From assembly GCA_030623035.1 (NCBI GenBank), contig JAUXFK010000107.1, positions 1-9,465 of the forward strand: a stretch of DNA of 9,465 nucleotides, read 5' to 3'. Within the stretch, counting starts at the first letter, position 1. Every line of letters starts with the position of its first letter. Positions 1 through 6,554 of this stretch are shown here, piece after piece. The notes beneath the pieces were generated by a model. The model did not search any database. It saw only the letters and a program-made list of their open reading frames with translations, and was not told the DNA's origin. This DNA comes from Deltaproteobacteria bacterium (GTDB lineage Bacteria > Desulfobacterota > UBA8473). The position numbers were made by a program, and so were the translations under genes.

Positions 1-69
1 AAATATTTTATTATACCTTCCGTTGCCTTTTAATCCTATCTAACAACCACTAAATAATGTAATCTATTT

Positions 70-133
70 CCCAAAGTGTGTAACTGATTACACATTTGGG
101 AAAAATTTTTACCCTCGGAGGAGGTTTTTTACT
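70..133 (+). promoter_or_regulatory. Inverted-repeat array A, candidate EBP enhancer (or terminator / relic IS end)
   Basis: A perfect 7-bp dyad, TGTGTAA-ctga-TTACACA (77-94), sits inside longer imperfect arms CCCAAAGTGTGTAA (70-83) and TTACACATTTGGG (88-100). TTAC-starting half-sites follow at 109 (TTACCC) and, more weakly, at 129 (TTACTTG), which is 21 and then 20 bp from the half-site at 88. The same layout recurs at 5173-5239 in the same orientation. A dyad with a short spacer fits an NtrC-family enhancer site, but I see no correctly spaced -24/-12 promoter downstream. The dyad is followed by AAAAATTTTT, so it could also form an intrinsic terminator for a gene upstream of the window. Bases 1-69 show no gene or motif I can support. 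Confidence 0.45.
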
Positions 134-168
134 TGAATGATTACTTTATTTATGGTTAAATAATATGC

Positions 169-181
169 GTAACTACTCAGG
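169..181 (-). repeat. Short interspersed repeat, copy 1 (GTAACTACTCAGG)
   Basis: This is the reverse complement of CCTGAGTAGTTAC, found exactly at 3675-3687 and with two differences at 2456-2468. All three copies are intergenic and lie 33-86 bp upstream of a start codon. Here only the core is shared; the flanking sequence is not obviously related to the other copies. It may be a REP-like or otherwise dispersed element, or a regulatory motif. Confidence 0.45.
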
Positions 182-266
182 GGACAGAATCCAGGAATAG
201 AAGCAGTGTATGCTTAAAGCAGCCTGCCGACTTCTTCAGGTTGAGAATATAAAGAGGTGAAGATAT

Positions 267-647
267 ATGGAGACTTCAAAGATCGTTGAAGGCATAAAAA
301 GCGTTTTCTTGCCCGAATTTAACCGCATCGGTTCCGGACTGGATAAGATAGAGGGGCGATTAGACGAGCTGTCCCAGAGAATGGGAGACTTAAACCAACA
401 ACAGATATACATAGGACAGAGGATCGATGAAACCAATAATAGGATCGATAGTGTAAGGGAGGAACTGACACAGAGGATCGATAGTGTAAGGGAGTACCTG
501 ACACAGAGGATCGACGATACCAATAAAAGACTGGACAGACTGTATGAGGTAGTGGTCAGAAAAGATGAGCATATAGGTCTTAAGGAAAGGGTGGCTGATC
601 TGGAGAGGAAATACGAACACCTGGAAAGACAGGTATCGACAGGGTAA
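267..647 (+). CDS. Small coiled-coil protein with heptad/hendecad repeats
   Basis: A 126-residue, highly charged protein of unknown function. Start ATG 267 is preceded by a good ribosome binding site (AGAGGTGA, 253-260). No signal peptide, membrane segment or enzyme motif is visible. Residues about 22-122 look like a near-continuous alpha-helical coiled coil. Within it the blocks RIDETNN (52-58), RIDSVREELTQ (59-69), RIDSVREYLTQ (70-80) and RIDDTNK (81-87) form a symmetrical 7-11-11-7 pattern of heptads and hendecads, each starting with Arg-Ile-Asp. It probably oligomerises as a soluble rod. It lies 63 bp upstream of the histidine kinase and could be co-transcribed with it, but nothing shows that it takes part in signalling. 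Similar repeat-rich coiled-coil ORFs are common in uncultivated bacteria and are prone to repeat-number variation. The gene looks real; the function is not recognisable. Confidence 0.75.
   Translation: METSKIVEGIKSVFLPEFNRIGSGLDKIEGRLDELSQRMGDLNQQQIYIGQRIDETNNRIDSVREELTQRIDSVREYLTQRIDDTNKRLDRLYEVVVRKDEHIGLKERVADLERKYEHLERQVSTG
441..506 (+). repeat. Two tandem 33-bp units in the coiled-coil gene
   Basis: Units 441-473 and 474-506 are near-identical (AGGATCGATAGTGTAAGGGA start, CTGACACAG end) and differ only around the codons that make Glu or Tyr at unit position 8. Each encodes one 11-residue hendecad, so copy-number change would keep the frame. Related AGGATCGA starts occur at 420 and 507, bounding the 7-residue blocks on either side. 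Confidence 0.85.
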
Positions 648-710
648 AAATTAGAAGTGCGTTTTAATTACTTTGTAGCAAATGATTACGATTCTAAAGG
701 AGTAATCAAT

Positions 711-2432
711 ATGTTATCCGAAAGGGACATAGAAGATAGATTAAAAGATTTTCCGGGGGAGACCGATTTTGATAACAAGGCCCAGACCGAAGCCAACGGT
801 AACTACCAGAAAAGTGCAAGGGATATTGCCATAGTTAACCGCATTATCGATTCCATGAGAGATCTTCCTGATTTATCAAAGGTATGTCTGGCTATAGTAG
901 ATATTGTAATCGATGAGATAGAGGCTGAGAACTGTTCTTTAATGTTGCTTAATAGCGATACCAATGAGTTGATGGTGAAAGTAGCAAAGGGCAGGAAAGA
1001 CAGGATTGGGAGATACTATGATGATAAAAACTATTATGGGAGAAGGTTTGCTTTAGGCATAGGAACTGCGGGGATGGTCGCAAAAGAAGGGATTCCTTTC
1101 CTGATCGAGGATACCAAAGAGGAAAAGCACTTTATCGATTACAATGATTCTGAGGTAAAAGTCAGGTCTTTGCTTTGTGTACCTATCATGGATAAGGACA
1201 GAGTTATAGGGGTATTTAACCTCAGCCATTCCAGGGTTATGGCCTTTTCTGAGAAGGATCAAATGATTCTGGTTATAATATCCCATCTCGCTGCCATGGC
1301 TTTTATTAGCGCATTTTATTTCGAGGCAATGAAACATCTGAACGAGACACTGGAGGAAAGGGTCAAAGAGGAGACCGAAAAGGTCAGGGCCTATGAAGAG
1401 AGATACACACGACTGATAAGCAATGCCAATGACGGGATCTTCATTATTGAAAATGGGGCATTCATATTCGCCAATAAAAAGTTCCAGGACATGGTAAAAT
1501 ATTCAGCTGAAGAGCTGTATTCAAAAAATTTCGAAATGATTTTTTTAAATGATCGATTTGATCCTCTTTTTCAAATGATAAATGAAGGCAAAACCGAAGG
1601 AGAAATATCATCTCATTATGAATTAAAGGCTATAAAGAAGGATGGTGAGAAATTAGAGGTTGAAGTGGGCATAGCCCTCATCGATGATGATGGAAAAAAG
1701 GCCATTCTTCAAGGTATCGTGAGAGATATCTCTTTTAGAAAGGAATTGGAAAGGCTAAAGAGTGATTTTCTGGCTATGGCAGCTCATGAACTTAGAAGCC
1801 CCCTATCCTTGATAAGCGGTTATAACAGGATGTTATTGAATGAAGAGGTTGGACCTCTTAATACCTTTCAAAAGAAGATTATAGAGGAGTGTTACAAAAG
1901 TAGTAAGCGTATACATAAGTTTAGTAGCGAATTCCTGGAGTTATCCAAGATAGAGGCAGGAAAAATGGAGTTTGATTTACAGGAAGCAAATATAAGCGAA
2001 TGTATAGAAAGAGGCTTAAGACAGATTAAATGCCTGGCCGAAGAAAAGAGGATAAATATAAAGACAATAATCACCCATGATTTACCATTGTTACCTTTAG
2101 ACAAAGATAAGATTGAACGGGTTTTAGTGAACCTGCTGGAAAATGCGATAAAATTTAACCCCGAAGATGGGAAGGTAGAGGTTGAAGCTAAACTTGCATC
2201 AACTGATATTATTGAGGTTTCTGTAACTGATTATGGATTGGGGATTCGAAATGAGGAAAAAGAGGTTATCTTCGATGAATTCGTAGTAGGAACAAAGGAC
2301 AAAGAAAGAGGGGGGACAGGTTTGGGGCTGTCTATATGCAAAAAGATAATAGAAGCTCACAAAGGAAGGATATGGGTTGAGTCAGAAGAGAATGAGGGGG
2401 CTAAGTTTATCTTTGTTCTTCCTACATCGTAA
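711..2432 (+). CDS. Soluble GAF-PAS sensor histidine kinase
   Basis: A 573-residue cytosolic sensor kinase with no clear membrane segment. Start ATG 711 is chosen over an upstream in-frame GTG at 657 because AAAGGAG (696-702) lies 8 bp before it. Domains: N-terminal helical region (1-50), GAF (about 52-205), coiled linker (206-232), PAS (about 231-347), HisKA dimerisation domain (348-415) and HATPase (about 460-573). The phospho-acceptor is His359 in the H-box AAHELRSPL. The N-box Asn is 478 (LLENAIKFN), followed by a DYGLGI G1 box and GGTGLGL (534-540). All catalytic boxes are intact, so it should autophosphorylate in response to an intracellular ligand or redox cue bound by GAF or PAS; the ligand cannot be read from sequence. 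Likely phosphate acceptors are the receiver domains of the next two genes. It resembles the soluble GAF kinases (PrsK-like) found beside NtrC-type regulators in exopolysaccharide loci, but I would not assign that name. Confidence 0.93.
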   Translation: MLSERDIEDRLKDFPGETDFDNKAQTEANGNYQKSARDIAIVNRIIDSMRDLPDLSKVCLAIVDIVIDEIEAENCSLMLLNSDTNELMVKVAKGRKDRIGRYYDDKNYYGRRFALGIGTAGMVAKEGIPFLIEDTKEEKHFIDYNDSEVKVRSLLCVPIMDKDRVIGVFNLSHSRVMAFSEKDQMILVIISHLAAMAFISAFYFEAMKHLNETLEERVKEETEKVRAYEERYTRLISNANDGIFIIENGAFIFANKKFQDMVKYSAEELYSKNFEMIFLNDRFDPLFQMINEGKTEGEISSHYELKAIKKDGEKLEVEVGIALIDDDGKKAILQGIVRDISFRKELERLKSDFLAMAAHELRSPLSLISGYNRMLLNEEVGPLNTFQKKIIEECYKSSKRIHKFSSEFLELSKIEAGKMEFDLQEANISECIERGLRQIKCLAEEKRINIKTIITHDLPLLPLDKDKIERVLVNLLENAIKFNPEDGKVEVEAKLASTDIIEVSVTDYGLGIRNEEKEVIFDEFVVGTKDKERGGTGLGLSICKKIIEAHKGRIWVESEENEGAKFIFVLPTS

Positions 2433-2440
2433 CTCTAAAG

Positions 2441-2468
2441 GCCGAAGGCTATCCATCTGGGTAGTTAC
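2441..2468 (+). repeat. Short interspersed repeat, copy 2
   Basis: The stretch from 2441 begins with a small GCC-GAA-GGC hairpin and ends in TCTGGGTAGTTAC (2456-2468), matching the 3675-3687 copy with two differences. Over CTATCNANCTGNGTAGTTAC the two copies agree at most positions. It fills much of the 70-bp gap between the two kinase genes, 34 bp before the next start codon. Confidence 0.45.
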
Positions 2469-2502
2469 TTAAAATGTAAGAACAGGGAAAGAACAGCGGT
2501 TT

Positions 2503-3597
2503 ATGTCCGGGGAAAAGATTCTTGTAGTAGATGATGATGCAGAAGTTGTCTACTTTTGTGTACAGATACTGGAGAGCGAAGGTTATACAGTTAAAGGCGT
2601 AAATAACGGCCAGCTTGCTATTGACCTGGCCAGGGAGGATAATTTTGACCTGTTGCTCACCGACATAATGATGCCCGGGCTTAATGGGATAGAAGTCTTC
2701 AAAGCCATCAAAAAGATTGATCCGGAATTAGTCGGAGTTGTTATCACGGGTCATGGTACATTGTACACTGCTGTGGATGCGCTTAATGTTGGATTTCATG
2801 GATTTATAACCAAACCCTTTAAATCCAGAGAATTATCCAGATCTGTATCACAGGCCCTTGAAAGAAGCAGATTAGAAAAAGAATTAATTGCATACCGTAA
2901 AATCGATAAATTGGTAGATGACTTCCTGTCCCTTGTTTCCCATGAATTGCGAACCCCATTATCGTTAATCCTGATTTCAATAGATCAAATTTTAAATACG
3001 AGGTGCGGAAAAGCAGACAAAAAGGAAAGAGAAGTGCTGGGTGTATTGAAGACGGAGGCCAATAGATTCGAAAGGCTTATATCGAATATTCTTCTGTATT
3101 CTGAGCTAAAATTCCAGAAAATCGAACATCCCCGAAAACTTATCGATATAAAAAATATAATCTCAAAGATTGTGGATTCTGTAAAAGAAGAGGCACGCAA
3201 GAAGAGTATAACTATAGATAATCGGGTCCCATCTTCGATTCCCAATGTTATGGGGGTAAGCCAATATATAAGGCAGATGATGGCAAATTTCCTGGATAAT
3301 GCCATTAAGTTTAACAGAGAAGGGGGAAAGGTAATTATCAGGGCAAAAAAGGAAGGAGATTATATTAGATTTGAAGTGGATGATACGGGTATTGGAATCG
3401 CTGAAAGATACTATGACATGATGTTTGATCCTTTTCAACAAGTAGAGGATCCCATGACCCGCAAAGTAGGAGGATCTGGCCTGGGTTTAGCTATTAATAA
3501 GGAAATCGTTGAGGCCCATGGAGGTGAAATTTGGGTTGAAAGTGTAATGGGGAAGGGGAGTAAGTTTATATTTACTATACCGATAACCGAGAGTTAG
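2503..3597 (+). CDS. Response regulator-histidine kinase hybrid (REC-HisKA-HATPase)
   Basis: A 364-residue cytosolic protein with the receiver at the N terminus, the reverse of the usual hybrid kinase order. REC (about 4-120) has the acidic pocket D10-D12, phospho-acceptor Asp54 (LLTDIMMPG), Thr82 and Lys104 (TKPF). The kinase part has the H-box LVSHELRTPL with His147, N-box Asn266 (FLDNAIKFN), G1 box DTGIGI (294-299) and GGSGLGL (323-329). Every key residue is present, so both halves should be active. Family knowledge: in such proteins a phosphorylated REC tunes the attached kinase, linking one two-component system to another. Here it lies between the GAF-PAS kinase and the NtrC-type regulator, which suggests a relay or branching step (inference). 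There is no HPt domain in the window. The Shine-Dalgarno upstream of ATG 2503 is weak, so translation may be coupled or low. Confidence 0.92.
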   Translation: MSGEKILVVDDDAEVVYFCVQILESEGYTVKGVNNGQLAIDLAREDNFDLLLTDIMMPGLNGIEVFKAIKKIDPELVGVVITGHGTLYTAVDALNVGFHGFITKPFKSRELSRSVSQALERSRLEKELIAYRKIDKLVDDFLSLVSHELRTPLSLILISIDQILNTRCGKADKKEREVLGVLKTEANRFERLISNILLYSELKFQKIEHPRKLIDIKNIISKIVDSVKEEARKKSITIDNRVPSSIPNVMGVSQYIRQMMANFLDNAIKFNREGGKVIIRAKKEGDYIRFEVDDTGIGIAERYYDMMFDPFQQVEDPMTRKVGGSGLGLAINKEIVEAHGGEIWVESVMGKGSKFIFTIPITES

Positions 3598-3630
3598 TTC
3601 TCACTGAAACTTAGCTGATTGATAGCGTGT

Positions 3631-3687
3631 TAGGCTGAAGCGTCCTAATAAGTCTTCCACCTTCAGTCTATCTACCTGAGTAGTTAC
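3631..3687 (+). repeat. Stem-loop plus interspersed repeat, copy 3
   Basis: TAGGCTGAAG (3631-3640) can pair with CTTCAGTCTA (3661-3670), a 10-bp stem with one G-T pair and a 20-nt loop. It is followed at once by a second small hairpin CTAC-CTGA-GTAG (3672-3683) and TTAC. The core CCTGAGTAGTTAC (3675-3687) is the exact complement of the copy at 169-181. It sits in the 154-bp gap between the hybrid kinase and the NtrC-type regulator. It might be a REP-like element or an mRNA processing/attenuation structure. There is no U-tract, so a standard intrinsic terminator is unlikely. Confidence 0.5.
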
Positions 3688-3751
3688 TAAAAGAGAAAGA
3701 TAAACTTTACTGTGAACTATTAGCGAATATTTTGTGATTAAGGTATAATTG

Positions 3752-5158
3752 ATGAAAAAAGATACATCTATTTTAGTGGTCGATGATGAGAAAAGTATGT
3801 GTACTTTTTTAGATACCGTTCTCTCACTGAAGGGGTATAACGTAACTTCTGTTATGAGCGGGAAAGATGCCCTTGACCTTATAAAAAATGGATTTCCATG
3901 TTCTGTGATAGTTTTAGATATAATGATGCCGGAGATAGATGGCCTTGAGACTTTAAGGAAGATCAGGGAGGATTTGAAGAGCGAAATTCCTGTTATTATG
4001 CTGTCAGCCCTTGGAAAGGCAGGCACAGTTGTAAAGGCGATGAAACTGGGAGCATCTGATTATGTCACCAAGCCCTTTGAAGATGAAGAGCTGGAATTGG
4101 CTATAAGCAATGTTTTGGAAAAGAAAAGGCTGGTAGAAGAGGTCAGGGAATTAAAAGAAAAGTTAGAGCAGGAAAGAAAGAGAGAGGAATGTTTTATCGG
4201 CATTAGTGGAAACTTGAACGATATAAAGAAGATAATAGAACAGATAGCAGACACGGATGTAACTGTCTTGATCCAGGGAGAAAGTGGTGTAGGGAAAGAG
4301 GTCGTTGCCCGGGCAATATATGTCAACTCTCTTAGAAGAGATAAGCCATTTGTAAAGGTAAATTGCGCTGCGATTCCTGGAGAGCTTTTAGAGAGTGAGC
4401 TTTTTGGTTATGAAAGAGGGGCTTTTACAGGGGCGATTGCTTCGAAACCTGGGAGATTTGGCATTGCACATGGTGGAATGATCTTATTGGATGAAATAGG
4501 CGAGATGAGTCCAGCATTGCAGGCAAAGATACTTCAGGTCTTGCAGGATGGAACATTTACCAGGTTAGGCGGGAGAAATGAGACCCAGGTGGATGTCAGA
4601 ATACTGGCTTCTACGAATAAAGATCTGGAAAAGGCTGTTTCGGATAAGACCTTCAGGGAAGACCTGTTTTATCGTTTAAACGTAGTAAATATAGATATTC
4701 AGCCTTTGCGAGAACGAAAAGAAGATATACCTCTTTTCTGCGAGCACTTTCTGGAAAGATACAACAAAAGATATAACAGAAGAGTGGATGCCATCTCGAA
4801 GAAGTTAATGAAATCCCTAATCGCTTATAGCTGGCCCGGTAATGTCAGGGAACTTGAGAATACTATCAAAAAGTTAGTTATTCTTGAGGATGAGAACCAT
4901 ATCTTATCAGAGCTTACCCCTTCTCTAAATCATAACGTACCTAAGAAGACCGAAGATGATTCTTCTCAAAGTGTTCATACCCCGAATATCCCGTTAAAGC
5001 ATCTAAGCAAAAGGGCGGTTTTAGAAGTAGAAAAAGAGATGATCCAGAAAGCCTTGAAACAGACAAACTGGAACAGAAAGAAGGCTGCGGAGCAGCTGGG
5101 AATCAGTTATAAAGCACTTCTCTATAAGATGAAAAAGATAAAGCAAGAAGCTGAGTGA
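3752..5158 (+). CDS. NtrC-family sigma-54-dependent response regulator
   Basis: A 468-residue enhancer-binding protein that, when phosphorylated, should oligomerise and use ATP to remodel sigma-54 RNA polymerase. Start ATG 3752 is preferred over the overlapping TTG 3749, with AAGG (3739-3742) as ribosome binding site. Domains: REC (about 5-122) with D11/D12, acceptor Asp56 and Lys107; coiled linker (122-146); AAA+ domain (about 150-375) with Walker A GESGVGKE (176-183), GAFTGA sigma-54 contact loop (223-228), Walker B LLDEIG (245-250) and WPGNVRELEN (361-370); and a Fis-type helix-turn-helix (about 430-465). All motifs are intact. It is the natural output of the two kinases upstream and resembles PrsR-type regulators of exopolysaccharide loci. 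Its likely targets include the sigma-54 promoter 230 bp after its stop codon. Its HTH is closely similar to that of the next EBP, so both may read the same DNA site. Confidence 0.95.
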   Translation: MKKDTSILVVDDEKSMCTFLDTVLSLKGYNVTSVMSGKDALDLIKNGFPCSVIVLDIMMPEIDGLETLRKIREDLKSEIPVIMLSALGKAGTVVKAMKLGASDYVTKPFEDEELELAISNVLEKKRLVEEVRELKEKLEQERKREECFIGISGNLNDIKKIIEQIADTDVTVLIQGESGVGKEVVARAIYVNSLRRDKPFVKVNCAAIPGELLESELFGYERGAFTGAIASKPGRFGIAHGGMILLDEIGEMSPALQAKILQVLQDGTFTRLGGRNETQVDVRILASTNKDLEKAVSDKTFREDLFYRLNVVNIDIQPLRERKEDIPLFCEHFLERYNKRYNRRVDAISKKLMKSLIAYSWPGNVRELENTIKKLVILEDENHILSELTPSLNHNVPKKTEDDSSQSVHTPNIPLKHLSKRAVLEVEKEMIQKALKQTNWNRKKAAEQLGISYKALLYKMKKIKQEAE

Positions 5159-5172
5159 AGAGATATTTCTTG

Positions 5173-5239
5173 AATTGGGTAAAAAATTACACAATTAAGG
5201 AAAAAAGTTACACAATTAAGAAAAAAGTTACCCAATTTG
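5173..5239 (+). promoter_or_regulatory. Inverted-repeat array B, candidate EBP enhancer (or relic IS end)
   Basis: A dyad AATTGGGTAA-aaaa-TTACACAATT (5173-5196, arms matching at 9 of 10 positions) is followed by half-sites TTACACAATT at 5208 and TTACCCAATT at 5228, at steps of 21 and 20 bp, about two helical turns. The first and last arms (5173-5182 and 5228-5237) are perfect inverted repeats, so the whole block is also bounded by TGGGTAA...TTACCCA. The array ends about 150 bp upstream of a sigma-54 -24 element, a normal enhancer distance. It shares motif, 4-bp dyad spacer and spacing with 70-133. A relic end of an IS21-like element, which carries multiple ~20-bp terminal repeats, is the main alternative. 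Confidence 0.55.
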
Positions 5240-5336
5240 TCTCAGTCCTTTCATAGCTTCTCCCCTATCTTACCCTGGACAGCCAAAATATTTTGAGGCA
5301 TTGTATTGCTTATAATATTGTCTTAGCCCTTCCAGC

Positions 5337-5379
5337 CCTTAACAAACCAGACTCTAAATTACTGTTTTGTTAGTTAAGG
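5337..5379. other. Inverted repeat just upstream of the sigma-54 promoter; rest of the 305-bp gap
   Basis: CCTTAAC (5337-5343) and GTTAAGG (5373-5379) are perfect 7-bp inverted repeats; adding AAAC/GTTT with a bulge lengthens the stem. The structure ends 9 bp before the -24 element, so it could be an operator, an IHF-like bend or chance. It has no U-tract. Between array B and this repeat (5240-5336) I see no ORF or RNA gene. Between the promoter and the start codon there is a small CCTA-AAAA-TAGG dyad (5415-5426). Confidence 0.3.
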
Positions 5380-5388
5380 CATTTGATT

Positions 5389-5404
5389 TGGTATAATAAT
5401 TGCT
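5389..5404 (+). promoter_or_regulatory. Sigma-54 (-24/-12) promoter
   Basis: TGGTATAATAATTGCT keeps the invariant GG (5390-5391) and GC (5402-5403) at the required 10-bp spacing, and has the full TTGCT -12 element. Compared with the consensus TGGCACR-N4-TTGCW it differs only at the C positions of the -24 box. Transcription would start near 5414, about 50 bp before ATG 5464. The sequence overlaps a sigma-70-like TATAAT (5392-5397) with a poorly spaced TTGTTA (19 bp), so a dual or housekeeping promoter cannot be excluded. The EBP genes on both sides support the sigma-54 reading. Confidence 0.7.
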
Positions 5405-5463
5405 ATCATATAATCCTAAAAATAGGTGATTGTAATATTCGGTAAAAATACATGGAGGAAAAG

Positions 5464-6519
5464 ATGGTCTTGGATAGTTCTGTTGTAAAAAATATTTCGG
5501 ATTGGAAAGGAAAGCATCCGCCACTTTTTATAACAGATCAGATCGATAAAGGATTATTATTCGGAAATAGCGACAAGATGGGAGCTATCGGCAAGACAAT
5601 CAAGCAAATCGAAGGCGTAGATGTTCCTGTTTTAATAGTTGGTGAAAGTGGGACAGGAAAAGAATTGGTGGCAAATGATGTACATTTGCGCTCATCGAGG
5701 AGAAATGGACCTATAGTCAAGGTTAATTGTGTGGCTATCCCTGGGGAACTTTTGGAAAGTGAACTTTTTGGTTATGAAAAAGGGGCGTTTACCGGAGCAT
5801 ATAGCAATAAACCGGGTAGGTTTGAGTTCGCTCATAAAGGCACCTTGTTTTTAGATGAAATAGGAGATATGCCTTTATCATTACAGGCGAAGTTGTTGAG
5901 AGTACTCCAGGAAGGAAGTTTTTTTCGTTTGGGAGGCAATGAAGAGTTAAAGGTAGATACAAGGATAATCGCGTCTACCAATAAGGACCTGGAAACAGCG
6001 ATAATGGAACGGACATTTCGAGAGGATCTTTATTATCGATTAAATGTGATAAAGCTTCATATACCCCCCTTAAGGGAGCGAAGAGAAGAGATTCCCATTT
6101 TAATAGATTATTTCCTGGGGAAATACAGGCGCGCATATAATAAGAAGGTAAAACACTTACCAAAGAGAACTTTGAATTTATTAATGGATTATAGCTGGCC
6201 AGGCAATGTCAGAGAATTGGAGAATATAATTAGAAAATTCGTTGTACTCGATGGTGAAGAAATAATTCTTAGAGAACTCAATTTTAATCAAGCAAAGAAG
6301 AGAAAAGTGAAGAACAATGATGTAAGCTTCCATGATGGTTATGAAGGCCTTTCGTTGCGAGAGATAAGCAAGAAGGCCGCTTCCCAGGCAGAGAGGACAG
6401 CCATAAAGAAAATCCTGGAGCAAACTCATTGGAACCGAAGACAGACAGCAGAAATCCTACGAATAAGCTATAAAACATTATTATCTAAAATTAAGGAAAC
6501 CGGTTTAGACAGGGCATAA
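5464..6519 (+). CDS. Sigma-54 activator lacking a receiver domain (PspF-like architecture)
   Basis: A 351-residue EBP with only a 35-residue N-terminal extension before the AAA+ domain. Start ATG 5464 is chosen over ATG 5452 because GGAGG (5454-5458) is correctly placed for it. Walker A GESGTGKE (60-67), GAFTGA (107-112), Walker B LFLDEIG (128-134) and WPGNVRELEN (245-254) are all intact, with a Fis-type HTH at about 315-346 (THWNRRQTAE, ISYKTLL). It should activate sigma-54 promoters without phosphorylation. Control would then come from its own expression, from a partner protein (as PspA does for PspF) or from the short N-terminal tail. It has its own sigma-54 promoter and enhancer-like array, placing it below the NtrC-type regulator in a cascade (inference). 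The HTH is close to that of the upstream EBP. The next gene begins 35 bp downstream, so it probably heads the export operon. Confidence 0.94.
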   Translation: MVLDSSVVKNISDWKGKHPPLFITDQIDKGLLFGNSDKMGAIGKTIKQIEGVDVPVLIVGESGTGKELVANDVHLRSSRRNGPIVKVNCVAIPGELLESELFGYEKGAFTGAYSNKPGRFEFAHKGTLFLDEIGDMPLSLQAKLLRVLQEGSFFRLGGNEELKVDTRIIASTNKDLETAIMERTFREDLYYRLNVIKLHIPPLRERREEIPILIDYFLGKYRRAYNKKVKHLPKRTLNLLMDYSWPGNVRELENIIRKFVVLDGEEIILRELNFNQAKKRKVKNNDVSFHDGYEGLSLREISKKAASQAERTAIKKILEQTHWNRRQTAEILRISYKTLLSKIKETGLDRA

Positions 6520-6554
6520 GTAATTTTAAGCAGTTGAAAAGGAGAGGATGAGTA

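Noticed and set aside
153..169. TGG...TGC resembling a sigma-54 promoter downstream of array A
   Set aside because: GG (154-155) and GC (167-168) are separated by 11 bp instead of the strict 10, and the -24 box is poor.
236..523. Minus-strand open frame opposite the coiled-coil gene
   Set aside because: Low-complexity Ser/Leu/Ile repeats mirror the repetitive + strand gene; no ribosome binding site or family resemblance.
657..710. GTG 657 as the start of the GAF-PAS kinase
   Set aside because: No Shine-Dalgarno sequence before it, whereas ATG 711 has AAAGGAG at ideal distance.
895..1330. Hydrophobic stretches in the kinase N-terminal half as membrane helices
   Set aside because: They match helices and strands of a GAF fold, and no long uninterrupted membrane segment is present.
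3732..3749. TATAAT at 3744-3749 as a sigma-70 -10 box
   Set aside because: It would start transcription inside the coding region, and there is no -35 element at proper distance.
5173..5239. Repeated ~20-bp units as a CRISPR-like array
   Set aside because: Units are contiguous and partly inverted, with no unique spacers and no cas genes.
5296..5310. AGGCATTGTATTGCT as an alternative sigma-54 promoter
   Set aside because: Box sequences are good, but the GG-GC spacing is 9 bp, one short; the 5389-5404 site has correct spacing.
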